From NCBI RefSeq assembly GCF_008831285.2, contig NC_045138.2, forward strand, positions 5,921,205 to 5,985,204: a DNA stretch of 64,000 nt, given 5' to 3'. The notes beneath the pieces are model-generated. The model searched no databases. It saw nothing but the letters and a program-made list of their open reading frames with translations, and was not told where the DNA came from. This stretch comes from Nymphaea colorata (taxonomy: Eukaryota > Streptophyta > Magnoliopsida > Nymphaeales > Nymphaeaceae). Shown piece by piece: positions 35,251 through 46,890 of this stretch. Numbering within the stretch: the first letter of the stretch is position 1; every line of letters starts with the position of its first letter. Made by a program: the position numbers and the translations under genes.

Positions 35251-35800
35251 TCAAAACGAAAACAGGGACGCAGTGCATCGACAGCCAGAAAGCACTAAGA
35301 CCATTGGAAAAAAACCAAAGCTGTTGTACCCAAAAAATTACCGCCGAAAACAGTTCCTGCTGCTTAAATTGAACATTAACCCGTATCTATCCTCCCATCT
35401 AGAGCACCATATATTGCCACGATTGGGCCAGCTTTAAGGGGAGGGAGATCACCCTCAGTAGTAGATGACTCTCTTTTTGATTTGTGATTCCAGCCCACCA
35501 GTGATCGAGCTTCGTTTTCCCTTTCCAGAATTTGTTTCAAAAACCTTTTCCAACACCGATTGTTAGAAATCATTATCTTCACTTGATTTGAATTCATCGT
35601 TGCTTTTGAAAGCCAGCTACTTCATTTCAGCATAACACCAGCCTTCTCGTGCCTGGCTTACTTCATAACTGTGCTCTTGGTCCCATCAAGAATACGAAAG
35701 ATTAAAGAGATGCATGAGCATATTCATACCAAGCAAAGTGTGTGAAGCCATTTACATCTATAAATGACGCACATGGATCACCATTCTCCAACATTCTCAG
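35251..35800. other. Unassigned 3' flank of WAV3-like pseudogene
   Basis: Lysine- and proline-rich readings (for example PKKLPPKTVPAA) and an 'APYIATIGPALRGGRSPSVV' stretch appear in different + strand frames with stops. I do not recognise them; they are not the continuation of a vWA domain. Confidence 0.4.
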
Positions 35801-35805
35801 AATTA

Positions 35806-36035
35806 GGCCTGGGCATCAGGCCGGGCTGGCCCGGTTTGGATTCGCCGTTAATAAAACGGGCCAGATCTGACCGGCTGTTACCTGGCCCGTTTATTGATGG
35901 GCCGGGCCGGGTACCGGGACTCACCTTCCTAGCCTGAGGCCCGGCCCGGCCCATTTGCAATATATGATATCCGGGTCGGACGGGGCGGGTGGGGCAGGCC
36001 GGGCCTGGCCTGGCCCGGCCTGGGAACAGGTCTTT
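35806..36035 (-). repeat. GGCCCGG-rich terminal region, probably the 3' end of a hAT element
   Basis: Starts near 'taggcctgggcatcaggcc' and is packed with short GGCCCGG/CCGGGCC words in both orientations. hAT elements of plants commonly have ends dense in such subterminal motifs, and a degraded hAT transposase on the minus strand starts 1.2 kb further on. I could not find a matching inverted end beyond 38530. Confidence 0.5.
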
Positions 36036-37225
36036 GCAGCTACTCACTTCTTATGCTTTAAGTATCTAGACATATATAATTCATGAAAATTGTTCAATGC
36101 TTATATTTAAGAGTAACCATTATTCTGAACCTGCCAGGGAGCTCAAGAATCTCAAATAAAAAATCAGAAATAATGCTTATATTAAAGAATAACCATGATC
36201 AGATATCACAATCACATATACTATAAGGAAACCAAGCCACACTGATGTGAGGTCTGCACGTATTTTGGATCCCACATACAATTTAAGGAACAAGTTCAGT
36301 TACAAACTTTCAGAAATGATATGCTTTCAATGCCTTCATTAATCATTCAAAGATGAAAATGAGCAGAATAAAGATGATAAAGTACAATAATTGTTTTCCT
36401 TGGACAACAAGCGATACACAGTCTGAAGCTTTTTAGTAAGAAAAGATCCCTTCAAAACTGAACACAATGATATAGTAGCCACTGAAGGCAGTAGAGCTAT
36501 GCTAGACTGGGAGAGAGGAGGGGACACAATAAGCAGAAACTAAAATTTAAGTGGTCCATCAACAGAGTTTGAAAAAATCAAAGTAAACATCTTCAAAGTC
36601 CATCAACAAGCTAGAAATGTCCATATGCAAATCTGCAATTTCACTTGAAAAAGAAAATGTTAATAAGAATTCTAAGTGCTCGTCTGCAAGCATACATGTG
36701 AGTTGAGAGAGAGAGCAACTTAAAGGTCAATTGAAATGATTACCTCATACAAGACATATTTGATGGAAGGTTCAATTTTCAGTGCCTCTTCAAGCTCAAA
36801 CAAGTTCAGTTTCCACTATAGAACACATCATGCCATCAATAATCATTTAACATTAACTCTATGCAGGAGTGTGTATAAAACGCCTGAGTTTTTTCAAGTT
36901 AGTAGTGCAGCAAATTCTAAGCCATAACCATTACAAGTTTTGTGAATAAGCAACCAACATATGCACAGATGAAATGAAGTGCTAATGCATTAGCAAAAAC
37001 CACACTTTCAATGAAACAAAGATAGAATCACCATTCACAAGGCAGAATTGCTTCAGTTGTATGATAATCATGCAATGGATTAACTTTCCTCATCAGAATG
37101 GCGTTCTGCATCACGAGAACTGTAACACATATTAATTTAAGTAAACTATTATGTTAATATGTAAAATAAATTAGATTGAACTTTGAACAACTTACATTTC
37201 ACACAAGTTGCTTGCATCACAAATC
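36036..37225. other. Non-coding AT-rich stretch inside the presumed hAT element
   Basis: Short frames only, with no motif. It may be the 3' untranslated part of the hAT element. Confidence 0.4.
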
Positions 37226-37230
37226 CAACT

Positions 37231-38530
37231 CTATGTGCATATTAATGATTCTACATTTTCAGGAGTAGTTGAGCATCGATAATCATTGAGAATTCTTCCT
37301 GATATACTGAATGCAGATTCTGAAGCAACTGTAGATACAGGAATAGCTAATACATCTCGAGTCGTCTTTGCTACAATTTTATATTGGTTTTCATTTGTCT
37401 TCCACCAAGATAATATGTCAAAGTCTGTAGTAGGTACAATTTCTTCCAACGGATTACTCCAATATTTGTCTAGATCTATGTGAACTGCTACAGGAGATAC
37501 AAAGCTGACATACGCTTTGAACCCACATCTAGTGATACTTTTATATTCTTCCGTTGTAATCACAGTACTAGTGGATGCATTGCTCCTTTGCATATTACTC
37601 ATGTCACTATCACCATACATATTTTTGTATTAAACATATTATTCGTGAAGTATTCTCCTCTCAATGGAAATGAAATATTGTTTTTTCTTTCTATGGCCCT
37701 TCTTAGTAAGCTTATTCCACTATCATTTGTTGAACAGTTATCAACAGTAACAGAAACAACTTCAATTGAATTTCCCACTTACTAGTAATGCACTCTAATA
37801 AAACCTCACATATAGAACTTGCATTATGTGGTGGAGGCACATATACAAAATTAAGTATATGAGAGTGCAACTGCCAATCTGTATTAATATATTGAGCTGT
37901 CAAGCACAAGTATCCTAACGTCTGTTGTGAGGTCTACATATCAAATGTCAATGAAACCCACTGCACGTGATTATTTAAAAGTCTTTGATATCTCATTTTT
38001 TTAGTCTTGAACATTGACTAAACATCTTTTGTAAGTGTTTTTTTAGAAAATGGAACAAACCTTGGATTGCAAGCCTTTAGAAGATCATTAAGATAATCAT
38101 ATTCAGCAAAACTGAAAGGAAGTCCATGCATTATCGCACACTTGGCCATACATTTTCTTATAGTCTCCATATCAAAGTCATGTAGACCTAAAGAAGTGTT
38201 ACCAGATTCATTAAGTCCAAATGCCAACGTTCATTGTCTTGTTCATTGTCTTCCATCAAATAGTTCCTTTTGGGCACAATTATCTGCATGCCGTTTTAAG
38301 TGGCTTGTACCATTAGAACTTTGTGCACTAAATTGTTCACTACAATGATTGCAATTTGCATAATTTTTTTCCTGAAATTGTACTAATGTGAAGTCCTTTC
38401 ATACTGCTGAAGTTCTTTTCCCCTTGGATACAACAGCCTGATCAGTATATGATAACGATTCATTCTCCTCCATATCCACCGTCGGACGATATTCTTCATT
38501 CCCACAGTGGGAAGACATATCATTCATTTT
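37231..38530 (-). pseudogene. hAT (Ac/Tam3-type) transposase, degraded
   Basis: Minus-strand reading from 38530: a BED-type zinc finger (CNHCSEQF...HLKRHADNC) at about 38375-38280; GLPFSFAEYDYLNDLL and FVPFSKKTL at about 38130-38030; the middle region GYLCLTAQYINTDWQLHSHILNF at about 37910-37830; and the hATC dimerisation tail DKYWSNPLEE...DILSWWKTNENQY...VSTVASESAFSISGRIL at 37500-37270, ending ENVESLICT. This is the cut-and-paste transposase domain order of plant hAT elements. Several stops and shifts separate the pieces, so it is dead. Confidence 0.85.
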
Positions 38531-39330
38531 TTAATGAAATCCAAACAACCTACGCACATGAAATTGTTCAACTCTTAACTAAGAAATCATAAACCATCAA
38601 ACATGAAACATCACAAGAAACAGACTAATTCCAAACAATTTACATGGACACTACAATAGAAGTTAAATAAAAGCCAAACAAATTTCTCTCAGACTAGTTA
38701 CAATAAAAACATTTATCATAATATAAGAAGCCACATTATACAAGGAAATGAATAAAAACAAATGATCCTTCAATAACAACAAAATACCTCTCATCATGAA
38801 TGATGAATCTAAAGAGAACCTATTTTTATAAGCAAGATTGCCTTTACACTAGACATAAATATTAAAAGCATCTTCAAATTGTTTCCCAAGCAACATTGCC
38901 ATTACACATTCCTTGAAGGCATGAAACATGAGCATAGCATCTTCAAATTGTTTCCCAATCAATATTGATGTTGAAATCATAAACTAGGGACATCCAAATG
39001 TTAACATATTCTAATAGAAAATATTCATTTGTGTTTTCAACTGAAATAAAACAAAACAGCAATAGATGGAACAAGAATAGAGGATATGAGCAACCACTCA
39101 ATTCAATGGAAGCAATATGAGCAGTAAGGAGTTCTTATCAGCAACAAACATCAGCCTCCAAGTCAACCAAACCAAGACAAAAAGCATCTATAAATAACTA
39201 ATCAAATGGCACAAAATATTTTTGACAAACTGATATATCATCAAAAGCATGTTTCTGCATCAAAATCCATAAACAAAACAGCCTCCATATTACTGAAACT
39301 GATACACAACTACATTGGACAATAGATAGA
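38531..39330. other. AT-rich stretch, no gene seen
   Basis: No open frame of note and no repeat partner found within the window. Confidence 0.5.
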
Positions 39331-39334
39331 CAGT

Positions 39335-39560
39335 GACTGACTTTTGACATAATCAAACTTTATTGGCCGTTTGGCAACCATAACAAATTGTTATTGTCTC
39401 ATGAACTTGTCCCAAAAATTGGAATAGTTTCATGTGAACCGAAGTTTTATATATATATATATATATATAGGGGCCACAGCCATAGAGGTACTTAATGAAC
39501 AGCACATTTCACCACTATGTGAAAATGTGTGGGATGAAATTGTTGGATTTCTGCTTCTTG
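39335..39560. repeat. Duplicated block with TA microsatellite and exon-like fragment, copy 1
   Basis: 39335-39430 matches 44935-45035 (shared 'gtttggcaaccataacaaattgttat'-type sequence). After a (TA)n run at 39448-39469, 39470-39545 matches 45381-45465. The reading is TAIEVLNEQHISPLCENVWDEI then VGFLLLA, clearly the same as the longer frame in copy 2 but ending at a stop. The family of this fragment is not recognised. Confidence 0.65.
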
Positions 39561-40505
39561 CACGCAACTGGATCTAGACCATCTACCTAACTGGAAATAA
39601 TAGTTGTTTCAAAGAGAATATATTCCTACGTGCTTTGATGGTTGGGTGGAGAACACAACTCATGAATTGGAATTATCATCCGTTACTCACATCAATCTCA
39701 ATCTAGATCATCTACCTAACTCAAAATAATAATTGTTTATAAGAGAATATATTCCTAATGCTTTTGTGGTTAGGTGGAAAACACAACTCACGAATTGGAA
39801 TTATCATCTGTAACTCACATCAATTCAAGTCCACCATTAAAAGCAGGCCATTGTGAATGAGTTCTAAATCGGTCTTCTTAAAGTCTCGGATTCATATAAC
39901 TAATTTGAGGGAGTCGTCTCAATGATCGAAGACCATCATGGAATATCCCTTAATTGCGTATGTGACGATATCATACGAATTGATTAACATGATGAGGGAA
40001 CTTTAGTCTTGGAATCGAGCTTATCTTCAATTCTTTATTAATCGTGACAATGAAACCACTAGGCATGAACGAGGTAGACAGAGCTCTTACAGGCGAGAGA
40101 TGGAGAATGTTTTAGAAGAATTAAGCTGCAAAAGTTTGAGGTTAAAAGTAACAACCAAAAAATTAAATTATTTGCGAGGGAAGGGCAACTACTTTCCTTG
40201 GGTTTCTTACTAATTAAGTTGATTAGTTCAACATCAAGTGTTTAAAGGCCATTTCAAGAATGAGTGTTGTTGAAACTTACTTGTATGGTGAAAGGAGAGA
40301 TAAAAGAATGAATCATATTTTGGTTAGGTACGTTGAGAAGAGAATACTTTACGGTATCAGCGATGAAGCGATTATCAATTGCTTTGAGAACACGAAAAGT
40401 AGACAATATTGATGATAGAACTTTATATTTTTTTAATAGTTTGATTTACGCAAGTCATGTCTAACTTATAAATTTTTTTAATTACAATTACATTTACATT
40501 AACAA
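39560..40505 (-). mobile_element. Fold-back element arm, isolated copy
   Basis: This is the reverse complement of 55160-55490 (landmarks: 'gatctagaccatctacctaactgg', 'ggaatatcccttaattgcgtatgtga', 'tttagtcttggaatcgagctt') followed by the same outer arm as 56040-56350 ('acatcaagtgtttaaaggccattt', 'gagaacacgaaaagtagacaatattg', 'acgcaagtcatgtct', 'aattacaattacatttacat'). An extra internal duplication of about 110 bp is visible at 39565-39835. No coding capacity. Confidence 0.7.
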
Positions 40506-40850
40506 AATGAGTGTAGAGAATTTACAAAAGATAGGAATGGGCCTCGCTCCAGGTGATAGGTAATTGGCCTGGCTAACTATTTGGATCTAGTTCATATCCA
40601 AATCCAAGTCACAGACCCTTTTCAGGCCCAAGGATCGAGACATCATGGTAATTTCCAAACCACTAATTTTCAGTTGAAAATCCTCAAAAACACCCTTAAA
40701 TGTTCCCAAGATATTGTTGAATTTCCCAAATGCACTTGATTTTGTCAAAATATCTTTTAATCTTCCAAAAAGCCTCATTTTCTTAAAAAAAAATCCTAAA
40801 TTGCAAACTGCTTTATTTCTATGCAATTAATACAATTTGTAGTTTGTGTC
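40505..40850. repeat. Outer block of fold-back family, copy 1
   Basis: Runs directly on from the fold-back arm and matches 43715-43960, 56362-56660 and 63873-64000 in the same orientation ('gataggaatgggc', 'ggatctagttcatatccaaatcc', 'cccaaggatc', 'catcatggtaatttcc', 'gaatttcccaaatgcactt'). The minus-strand 79-codon frame here is a by-product. Confidence 0.75.
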
Positions 40851-40915
40851 TACTCCTGCCTACGCCTTAAAACGTTCCTACGGACGGAAACCCCCACCTG
40901 CCCCGTCCTCTTCTT

Positions 40916-40924
40916 CTTTATAAG
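40916..40924 (+). promoter_or_regulatory. TATA-like box
   Basis: CTTTATAAG within 'ttcttctttataagaggcc', also present at 56727-56735. It sits about 30 to 200 bases before a candidate exon with a strong GTAAGT donor. Confidence 0.35.
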
Positions 40925-40949
40925 AGGCCATTCGTCCCACTCATAGGCA

Positions 40950-41550
40950 CCTTTGTCAATCTACAAGCAAGAAGCTAAGCATAAAGGAAGAGAGACAGAC
41001 ATACACATCATGCTTCTTTCCAGATTCAAGTTTGTTGAAGCCTGAGTTGGTTCTGTACCAACAGTCTAGACGTGATCCACTGCAACTTACAGAGATCGTA
41101 GAGTTCTTTCTATTGGGGGTAAGTCTAAGCATTTTTTCTTTTCCTGTTTTTATTATAAGACTTGGTGTTCATGATATTTTTTTAAGCTTTCTCTTTTTTG
41201 CTCTCGTTGCTGTTAATTTGTCTTTCCTTTGTGATCGATTTTTTATTTCATAATCTAAGAACTGTTTCATGATCCGCCTTGATCTTGTCTGCGTAACTGG
41301 TGCACTGTTAACTGTATGTACTTTCTTCCTTTGCTCCATTCCAGAGACAAAAGTTAAGATGGTATTCGGTATTCCTTTTACATCTCCGCATAGTATTAGA
41401 GAAAAAAGTAAGATGGTATTCCTTTTCTCATCTCCGCTTTATTATTTGATGAATCGATGTGCGTGATGGGGACATTCATCTCCATATAGTATTAGAGAAA
41501 ATGGTTGAGCATCCTTTTGAAGCCGCCGATCCTAGACAAGAAAAGGAAAC
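40950..41550 (+). other. Possible spliced 5' exon pair of unknown transcript
   Basis: After the TATA-like box a purine-rich leader runs to a consensus 5' splice site GTAAGT at 41119-41124. The next 220 bases are T-rich, as plant introns are, and end in 'ctttgctccattccag' at 41344. That gives an exon of about 170 bp, an intron of 226 bp and a second exon from 41345. The first exon has only an 11-codon ORF (ATG at about 41009). The frame at 41459-41773 is not recognisable. This could be a 5' gene fragment captured within repeats, or chance. Confidence 0.3.
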
Positions 41551-41654
41551 AGAAATCCGTCCTCCGACGGACTGCACAAGAGACGGAATCGATCTTTTTA
41601 GCACTTGTTTCGTCGGAAAGCAATACCAACCCAGGTTGGCAATTGATAATCGCT

Positions 41655-41975
41655 TCATCGCTTCTTTTATCAATGTAGCTAATCAAAAATATCACTCATT
41701 CATTTATCTCTCCTTTCACCATACAAGTGAGTTTCAACAACTTTTATTCTTGAAATGGCCTTTAAATATTTGATGTTGAACTAATAAAGTCAACGCTAAC
41801 TTAGTTAGTAAGAAACCCAAGGAAAGATGAGAACTCCACATCCATTTGTACATCCGCATTGAAGCTTGAGAGTGTTTGATGATGAGACCAAAATTGTGGA
41901 ATTTTAAAATTAGATTTTCATTTTCATGATATGAGAACTATGTTATACAACAAAAGATTTAATTCCAGAATTGTG
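41655..41975 (+). mobile_element. Fold-back element arm, opposite orientation
   Basis: Matches the left arm at 54410-54730: 'actcattcatttatctctcctttcacc', 'caagtgagtttcaacaac', 'gatgatgagaccaaaattgtggaatttt', 'gagaactatgttat'. Together with 39560-40505 it forms the two arms of an element whose middle (40505-41650) has been replaced. Confidence 0.65.
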
Positions 41976-42060
41976 GACCCCACTCTTACAACTTGATCTT
42001 TTTGAGAGGAGGGCGACCCAAGACTACAAGTCGATGGCAATTGTTGGCTGCCTCCAGTTT
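41975..42060 (+). repeat. Piece of NLR 5' region, third copy
   Basis: Reads 'ccactcttacaacttgatctttttgagagg', then 'agactacaagtcgatggcaattgttggc', matching 56940-57015 (NLR 5' region copy B) and 47945-48030 (the NLR itself). It is joined directly to a fold-back arm. Confidence 0.65.
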
Positions 42061-43055
42061 TATTATTAGTTCTTGCTCTGCCTTTCTTTCCCTCCTTTTA
42101 AAAATTGCTTCCCTTCCTTTGTTCTTCAATCTAGTGAATATATATATTGTTAATGTGATACAAGGGAACTTGCAATAATCAATAATCTTCACATTATTGG
42201 TTTTCCACAATTTTCTTGGAAGAAAAGAAAGGCGCGACTGGCATTTGCAGTATTGGCAAAATGATTGGTTTAAATAAAAACTCAAATCAGTAGGTATATG
42301 CCAACTACTGCACATTGGATCATGAAATTACATACCAAATATAGTTTTCATCTTAAAAAAAACATTGATTGTTCCAATACTCATGAATATATGCAATGAT
42401 ATCACATCAAATACGTTCTCACATATGGGGAAACAAGAGGATGATGACTTGTCGCCGGGCTTTCCTCCTCTTTCTCATGCCTCTTGGGTCCATGGTTATG
42501 TCCAACCCTTATATCTCCATGGTAACACCAAAAAAGTATTTTGAAAATTATTGGGCTTCAATTTTTCTATATAGGTGAGAAAGGAACTTAAAGCATTAAG
42601 AGCCTAAGCTAAGTCTTCAAGACTTCATAATAGAGGATTCTTGTTTTCAAAAACTCTTTTAAAAACATGATTCCAAATATTTTTATACATGAACATAAAA
42701 TCATGACTGTTTGTTACAAAAATATACATTTCTTTCACCATTGAGTATCGAATAAAAATCAAGCAACGTAATAAAGCACTCATTGGAGTTGCTAATCTGG
42801 TGATTAAGAGAGAAACTAAACGTGGGGATGGTATAAAGATGCATTTTAGTAAGTACATATTTGTGAAGGGCTTTCTCAGGTACGACAAATTCCAACCTAA
42901 AAAATCAACATAACAATAAAAATATCACAACCCAAACACTCATTCTTGTCATGCATTTGCTCATTAATTAAGAAAAATAAATACATCATGCATATGCTTC
43001 ATCTCAAGCATAAACAATTAATAAAATTCTCATTCAATTTGATGGTCAACTCTAT
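42061..43055. other. No gene identified
   Basis: Short overlapping frames on both strands (for example 42625-42895 minus) with no motif. No repeat partner noticed. Confidence 0.45.
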
Positions 43056-43059
43056 TTGG

Positions 43060-43700
43060 GACTCACTTGGATTTAATTCCGGACTTTCCACCCAAGCCCA
43101 ACCCCAATATAAACTTATTACACAATCCATATCCAAATTCAGATATAGATCCAGTCCAAAAACTCATATAGTGAGCCATAACAAAAGCCCTAGATGTACT
43201 TCTAGATCCAAATCCCAGCCATAGATCCAAAGTAGATCCCTCGATAAGGTTTCATATCCAAATTCTAGCTTTAGGATCCAAATCAAACCCTTAGATCCAA
43301 AATAGAGCCCAGGTCCAAATCAGACTTCCATTTCCAAACTCAGATCCAAAATATACTTTCAAATTTGAATCAAGATCCAAATCCAACTTCAAACCCACGC
43401 CAATTATCAGATTTGGCTGCAATTTAGAGCCGATCTAGATATAAGATCCAAAATCTATATCCATATTCTTGTCCGGATTCAAACCCTCGGTCTGGATCCA
43501 AATTTAGATCCAACTCCATATTTTTTACTCAATCCAGATCCAAATATGAAATTAACATCCAAATCTGCAATTCCATATCCGAATCTGAGATTCAAGTCCA
43601 AAACTCTGATTCTAGATCAATTCAGAGACTTCGATACAGATCTAGTCCAGATCTGAACTTTAGGTGCATTTATAGACCCATATCCATTGCTTGTATCCAC
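43060..43700. repeat. Degenerate ATCCAAAT array
   Basis: The words 'gatccaaat', 'agatccaa', 'atatccaaatt' recur every 10 to 30 bases throughout, with no fixed period. A low-complexity array that is rare as a form: not a microsatellite, not coding. Confidence 0.65.
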
Positions 43701-43714
43701 TTCCAACTCAAAAC

Positions 43715-43960
43715 TACCAATGTTGACCTGGCTTACTATTTGCATCTAGTTCATATCCATATCCAAATCACAGACCGTTTCCAGGCCCAAGGATCGAGAC
43801 ATCATGGTCATTTCCCAACAATTAATTTTCAGTTCAAAATGCTCAAAAATACCCTTGAATGTTCCCAAGATATCGTTGAATTTCCCAAATGCACTTAATT
43901 TTGTTAAAACATCTTTTATTTTTCCAAGAAGCCTCATTTTTTGTTAAAAAAAATCTGAAA
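43715..43960. repeat. Outer block of fold-back family, copy 2
   Basis: Matches 40560-40800 and 56415-56640 with a few percent differences. It is preceded by the ATCCAAAT array, so that array may be an expansion of the 'atccaaatcc' words found at the start of this block. Confidence 0.7.
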
Positions 43961-43984
43961 ATACCCTTCTTTTTCTCCCAGAAC

Positions 43985-44165
43985 GAGCCAGAGCTAACAT
44001 AGCCGGACCTTGCCCGGCCGTCGACTGGCCAGCTAGGTCCTGTAGGGCCTGACCAGGCCTAGTCTGGCCGGCAAGGCAGCTCCAGCCAGCCTGTCGGTCT
44101 CGGTCTGAGCACCAGCTAGGCCAGCCCCAGCCAGCCTAACAGGCTCGGCAATGGCCCCAACTGAC
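43985..44165. repeat. GC-rich degenerate CCGGCC/CCAGCC repeat
   Basis: Short words 'gccggc', 'ggccag', 'ccagcc' repeat with no constant spacing. No open frame is convincing. Confidence 0.5.
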
Positions 44166-44344
44166 TAGAGTAGACAAACTTCACGTCCTCCGCTTTGCAA
44201 ATTGCAAGTGCTTTGTACTATTTATGGCCACTTGAAGTAGTCGAGGGAGTGTATATTATGGCAATCACGCTTGGAGTATAAGTGAAAGGAGTGGAACGAA
44301 GTGTCGCATCGAGAAACATGGGTATCAAAAATCTTAAATAATTC

Positions 44345-44880
44345 ATGCCAAGAAACCGCCCCTGGCAAATAATTTAATTTTGAGAACTGCACATCTATTT
44401 GTACTTCCGCAATGTGCTTGATGACAAGACCAAAGTTGTGGAATTTTAAAATTAAATTTTCATTTTTTATGAAATGAGAACTATGTTGTCCAACAAAAAA
44501 TTTTAATTCTAGAGTTACAGGTTTATCCTGAATTAGAATTTTTGAATTGTGATTCTATCCCAAGAGATGGAATTATGACTCCATAATTTTTTTTTTTTTT
44601 CATGAAGATGAAATTCATTGAAACAGGCCCCCAAGAAATAAAGATAAAGACCAAACTGCCCACAACTACACTTGACTAGTAGACTTGAGCCCTTCCCTCA
44701 AAAAAATCAAATTGAGCAAGTGGATCCGTTCAATTTCTGCCATCGCATTATTGTCTTGTCAGTGGTAGTGGCACAGAGTGTCTCCCTCCATTTAATTTAG
44801 AAAACAGGACAAAAAAAGGTAATTTTAATGTGAAAAAGAAATCCAACCATTCTCACACACCCTTGTTGGTTATTATTCAA
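44345..44880 (+). mobile_element. Fold-back element left arm, partial copy
   Basis: Matches 54560-55085 in the same orientation: 'gcaaataatttaattttgagaa', 'tgcacatctatttgtact', 'gaattgtgattctatcc', 'agatgaaattcattgaaa', 'gacttgtagacttgggccc'-like sequence and 'attattgtcttg'. The element's right half is not found next to it. Confidence 0.7.
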
Positions 44881-44934
44881 TGTATAATGAAAGTTTAGAT
44901 CATTTTGTCATGGCTTGATATAATATAGATGGAG

Positions 44935-45548
44935 TAGCGACTGACGTTTGATATAATCAAACTTAGTGAACGTTTGGCAACCATAACAAATTGTTATCGT
45001 CTCATGAAGTTGTCTCAATAATTGGGATAATTTCATGTGGATCAAAGGCTTTAAGGCCTTTGCTTTCCCATGGGATTCTCTCTCTCTCTCTGTGAATGGA
45101 AACAAGAAGAAAGTGTAAACAGGGACATGTGAACCCACTTGCAAACACCAATTATCTACAAGTCCACCGTGATCGATAATTGAGTCTCCTGCTGTTAGGT
45201 GAAGTCCGTGGTCCATAGACAGTAATGATGAAAAAGAATATGGAACGCGACAAATGATAGATAATTGATTATTCTTTTTCTCTAATTTCTACAACTGCTG
45301 TCCTTATGCGTCGGCAAGCAAATTTCAAATGGGGTCGAGTTCTAAATTTATATATCTACAAATATATATGTTTATATATATGGGCCACAGCCGTAGAGGT
45401 GCTTAATGAACTGCACATTTCACCACTATATGAAAATGAGTGGGATGAAATTGTTGGATTTCTGCTTCTTGCACCAATTGTTTTCAACCCTCAACTGCAG
45501 CCTTCTGTGCATGAAATCAAGGAAGCCCAGATGAAAGCAAATAGCTAA
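44935..45548 (+). repeat. Duplicated block with exon-like fragment, copy 2
   Basis: Matches 39335-39545, but about 300 bases (45055-45360) sit between its two halves where copy 1 has only the TA run. The reading at about 45384-45548 is TAVEVLNELHISPLYENEWDEIVGFLLLA, then APIVFNPQLQPSVHEIKEA and QMKANS with a stop. Preserved reading in both copies up to FLLLA suggests a former exon, but I do not recognise the protein. Confidence 0.5.
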
Positions 45549-45925
45549 AAGGGTAGTAACAAAATAATGCACTAGCTATGAATCCACAAAAGATATAAAG
45601 GTATCAACTCTAGATGAAGACTAGGTCAAGCACCATGAAACTCTGCCAAACCATACACATACAATGGTGAGTAGGTCAATGAACGGCATTAGAGTAGCTA
45701 AGGTCTATACCAGTACTATGCATCCATTACCTATTGACATGGTCCAACAAAGCCTGATCACCACATTGGCAAAATGCAATGGTCAAGAAACATAAAGCTC
45801 TCCTTGATAACTCAGCCGGGACACTTTTGTTGTGCAAGGCAAATGAATACCTTGAGCAATGCAGGGCTCGCCTTGTACCAAAAGGATACACTCTAGACAT
45901 TTAGTCTCATAGTGAAGCCCACAAC
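45549..45925. other. No gene identified
   Basis: Mixed sequence with no supported frame. Confidence 0.45.
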
Positions 45926-46252
45926 CGAGAGAGAGAGGGAGAGATTGATTAATAAGAGAAAAAAAAGATTTTAAGAGAGAAATTGAAGAGAGAGAGAGAT
46001 TGACAAAAGAGAGATTTTTAAAGATATTGAAGTGACAGGAGAAAAGATTAGCGAAACATATAGAAAGAAAGATTTTAAGTGCAAAATCAAAGAGAGAGAG
46101 AGAGAGAGAAAGAAAGAAAGAGACGGAAATCACAAAGAAAGAGAGAGACATTAGTAAAAGAGTGGGAAAAAGATATTTTAAGAGAAAAATTAAAGAGTGA
46201 CAGAGAGAGACAGACAAAGAGAACAGTTAGAGCAATTCAAAAGGTCAAGATA

Positions 46253-46256
<4 letters not shown>

Positions 46257-46307
<51 letters not shown>

Positions 46308-46355
46308 CATTAATATAACTAAAAGAAAGAGAACAAAAGACTTGTATTAATAATC

Positions 46356-46386
<31 letters not shown>
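46257..46386. repeat. Paired TA microsatellites
   Basis: Two pure (TA)n runs (46257-46304, 46357-46386) separated by 'tttgcattaatataactaaa...'. The words 'attaataatcagatat' appear before the second run and again after it, so a short tandem duplication contains the second run. Confidence 0.85.
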
Positions 46387-46429
46387 ACTGAAAGAATGAG
46401 AAAAAGAGATTTGCATTAATAATCAGATA

Positions 46430-46890
46430 TATTGATCTTCAATAGAAATTAAGATTACAAGTATAAAAAATAAGTTTTAGAAATTTACACACTTGAACCT
46501 TTTTTATGCAGAAGAGGAACTTGGGCTCAGTAGACAGTATTGGGTAAACACCTTAGGGGCTTATTTTGGAACACTTTTGAAACCTACGTAAAGATTTTTT
46601 CGTATATATGTACAAATATTAAAGAAAATCTTCTTTAACCTTAGGGTTTATGAGAATTTCTTCTCCCATCGTCAAGATGGAAGGAAGCTTAAACTATGAG
46701 GAAGAATTGTCTACTAGAAGAAAGTAGCTCTTCTCTTACAATTCTTGTGCTCCAATCCTATCAAGAATGTGATTCTAAAAAAAAAAATCATTTTTTTGTT
46801 CAGACTACAAATATAGATGTTTAATAGATGGTTATCAAGAAAATGAGGATTAAGAGCAGTTAAAGAAACACTTTAAAACTACAAGAGTAA
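46430..46890. repeat. Core of the GA-repeat family, copy 2
   Basis: Colinear partner of 415-925, in the same orientation, with many substitutions and small indels. Neither copy keeps a long open frame in common. Confidence 0.7.

Noticed and set aside
45783-46217. 144-codon minus-strand frame upstream of the NLR
   Set aside because: Most of it is the GA repeat read backwards, and the rest has no motif.
46257-46386. Terminator or hairpin function for the TA runs
   Set aside because: Pure TA runs are common microsatellites, with no gene ending next to them.
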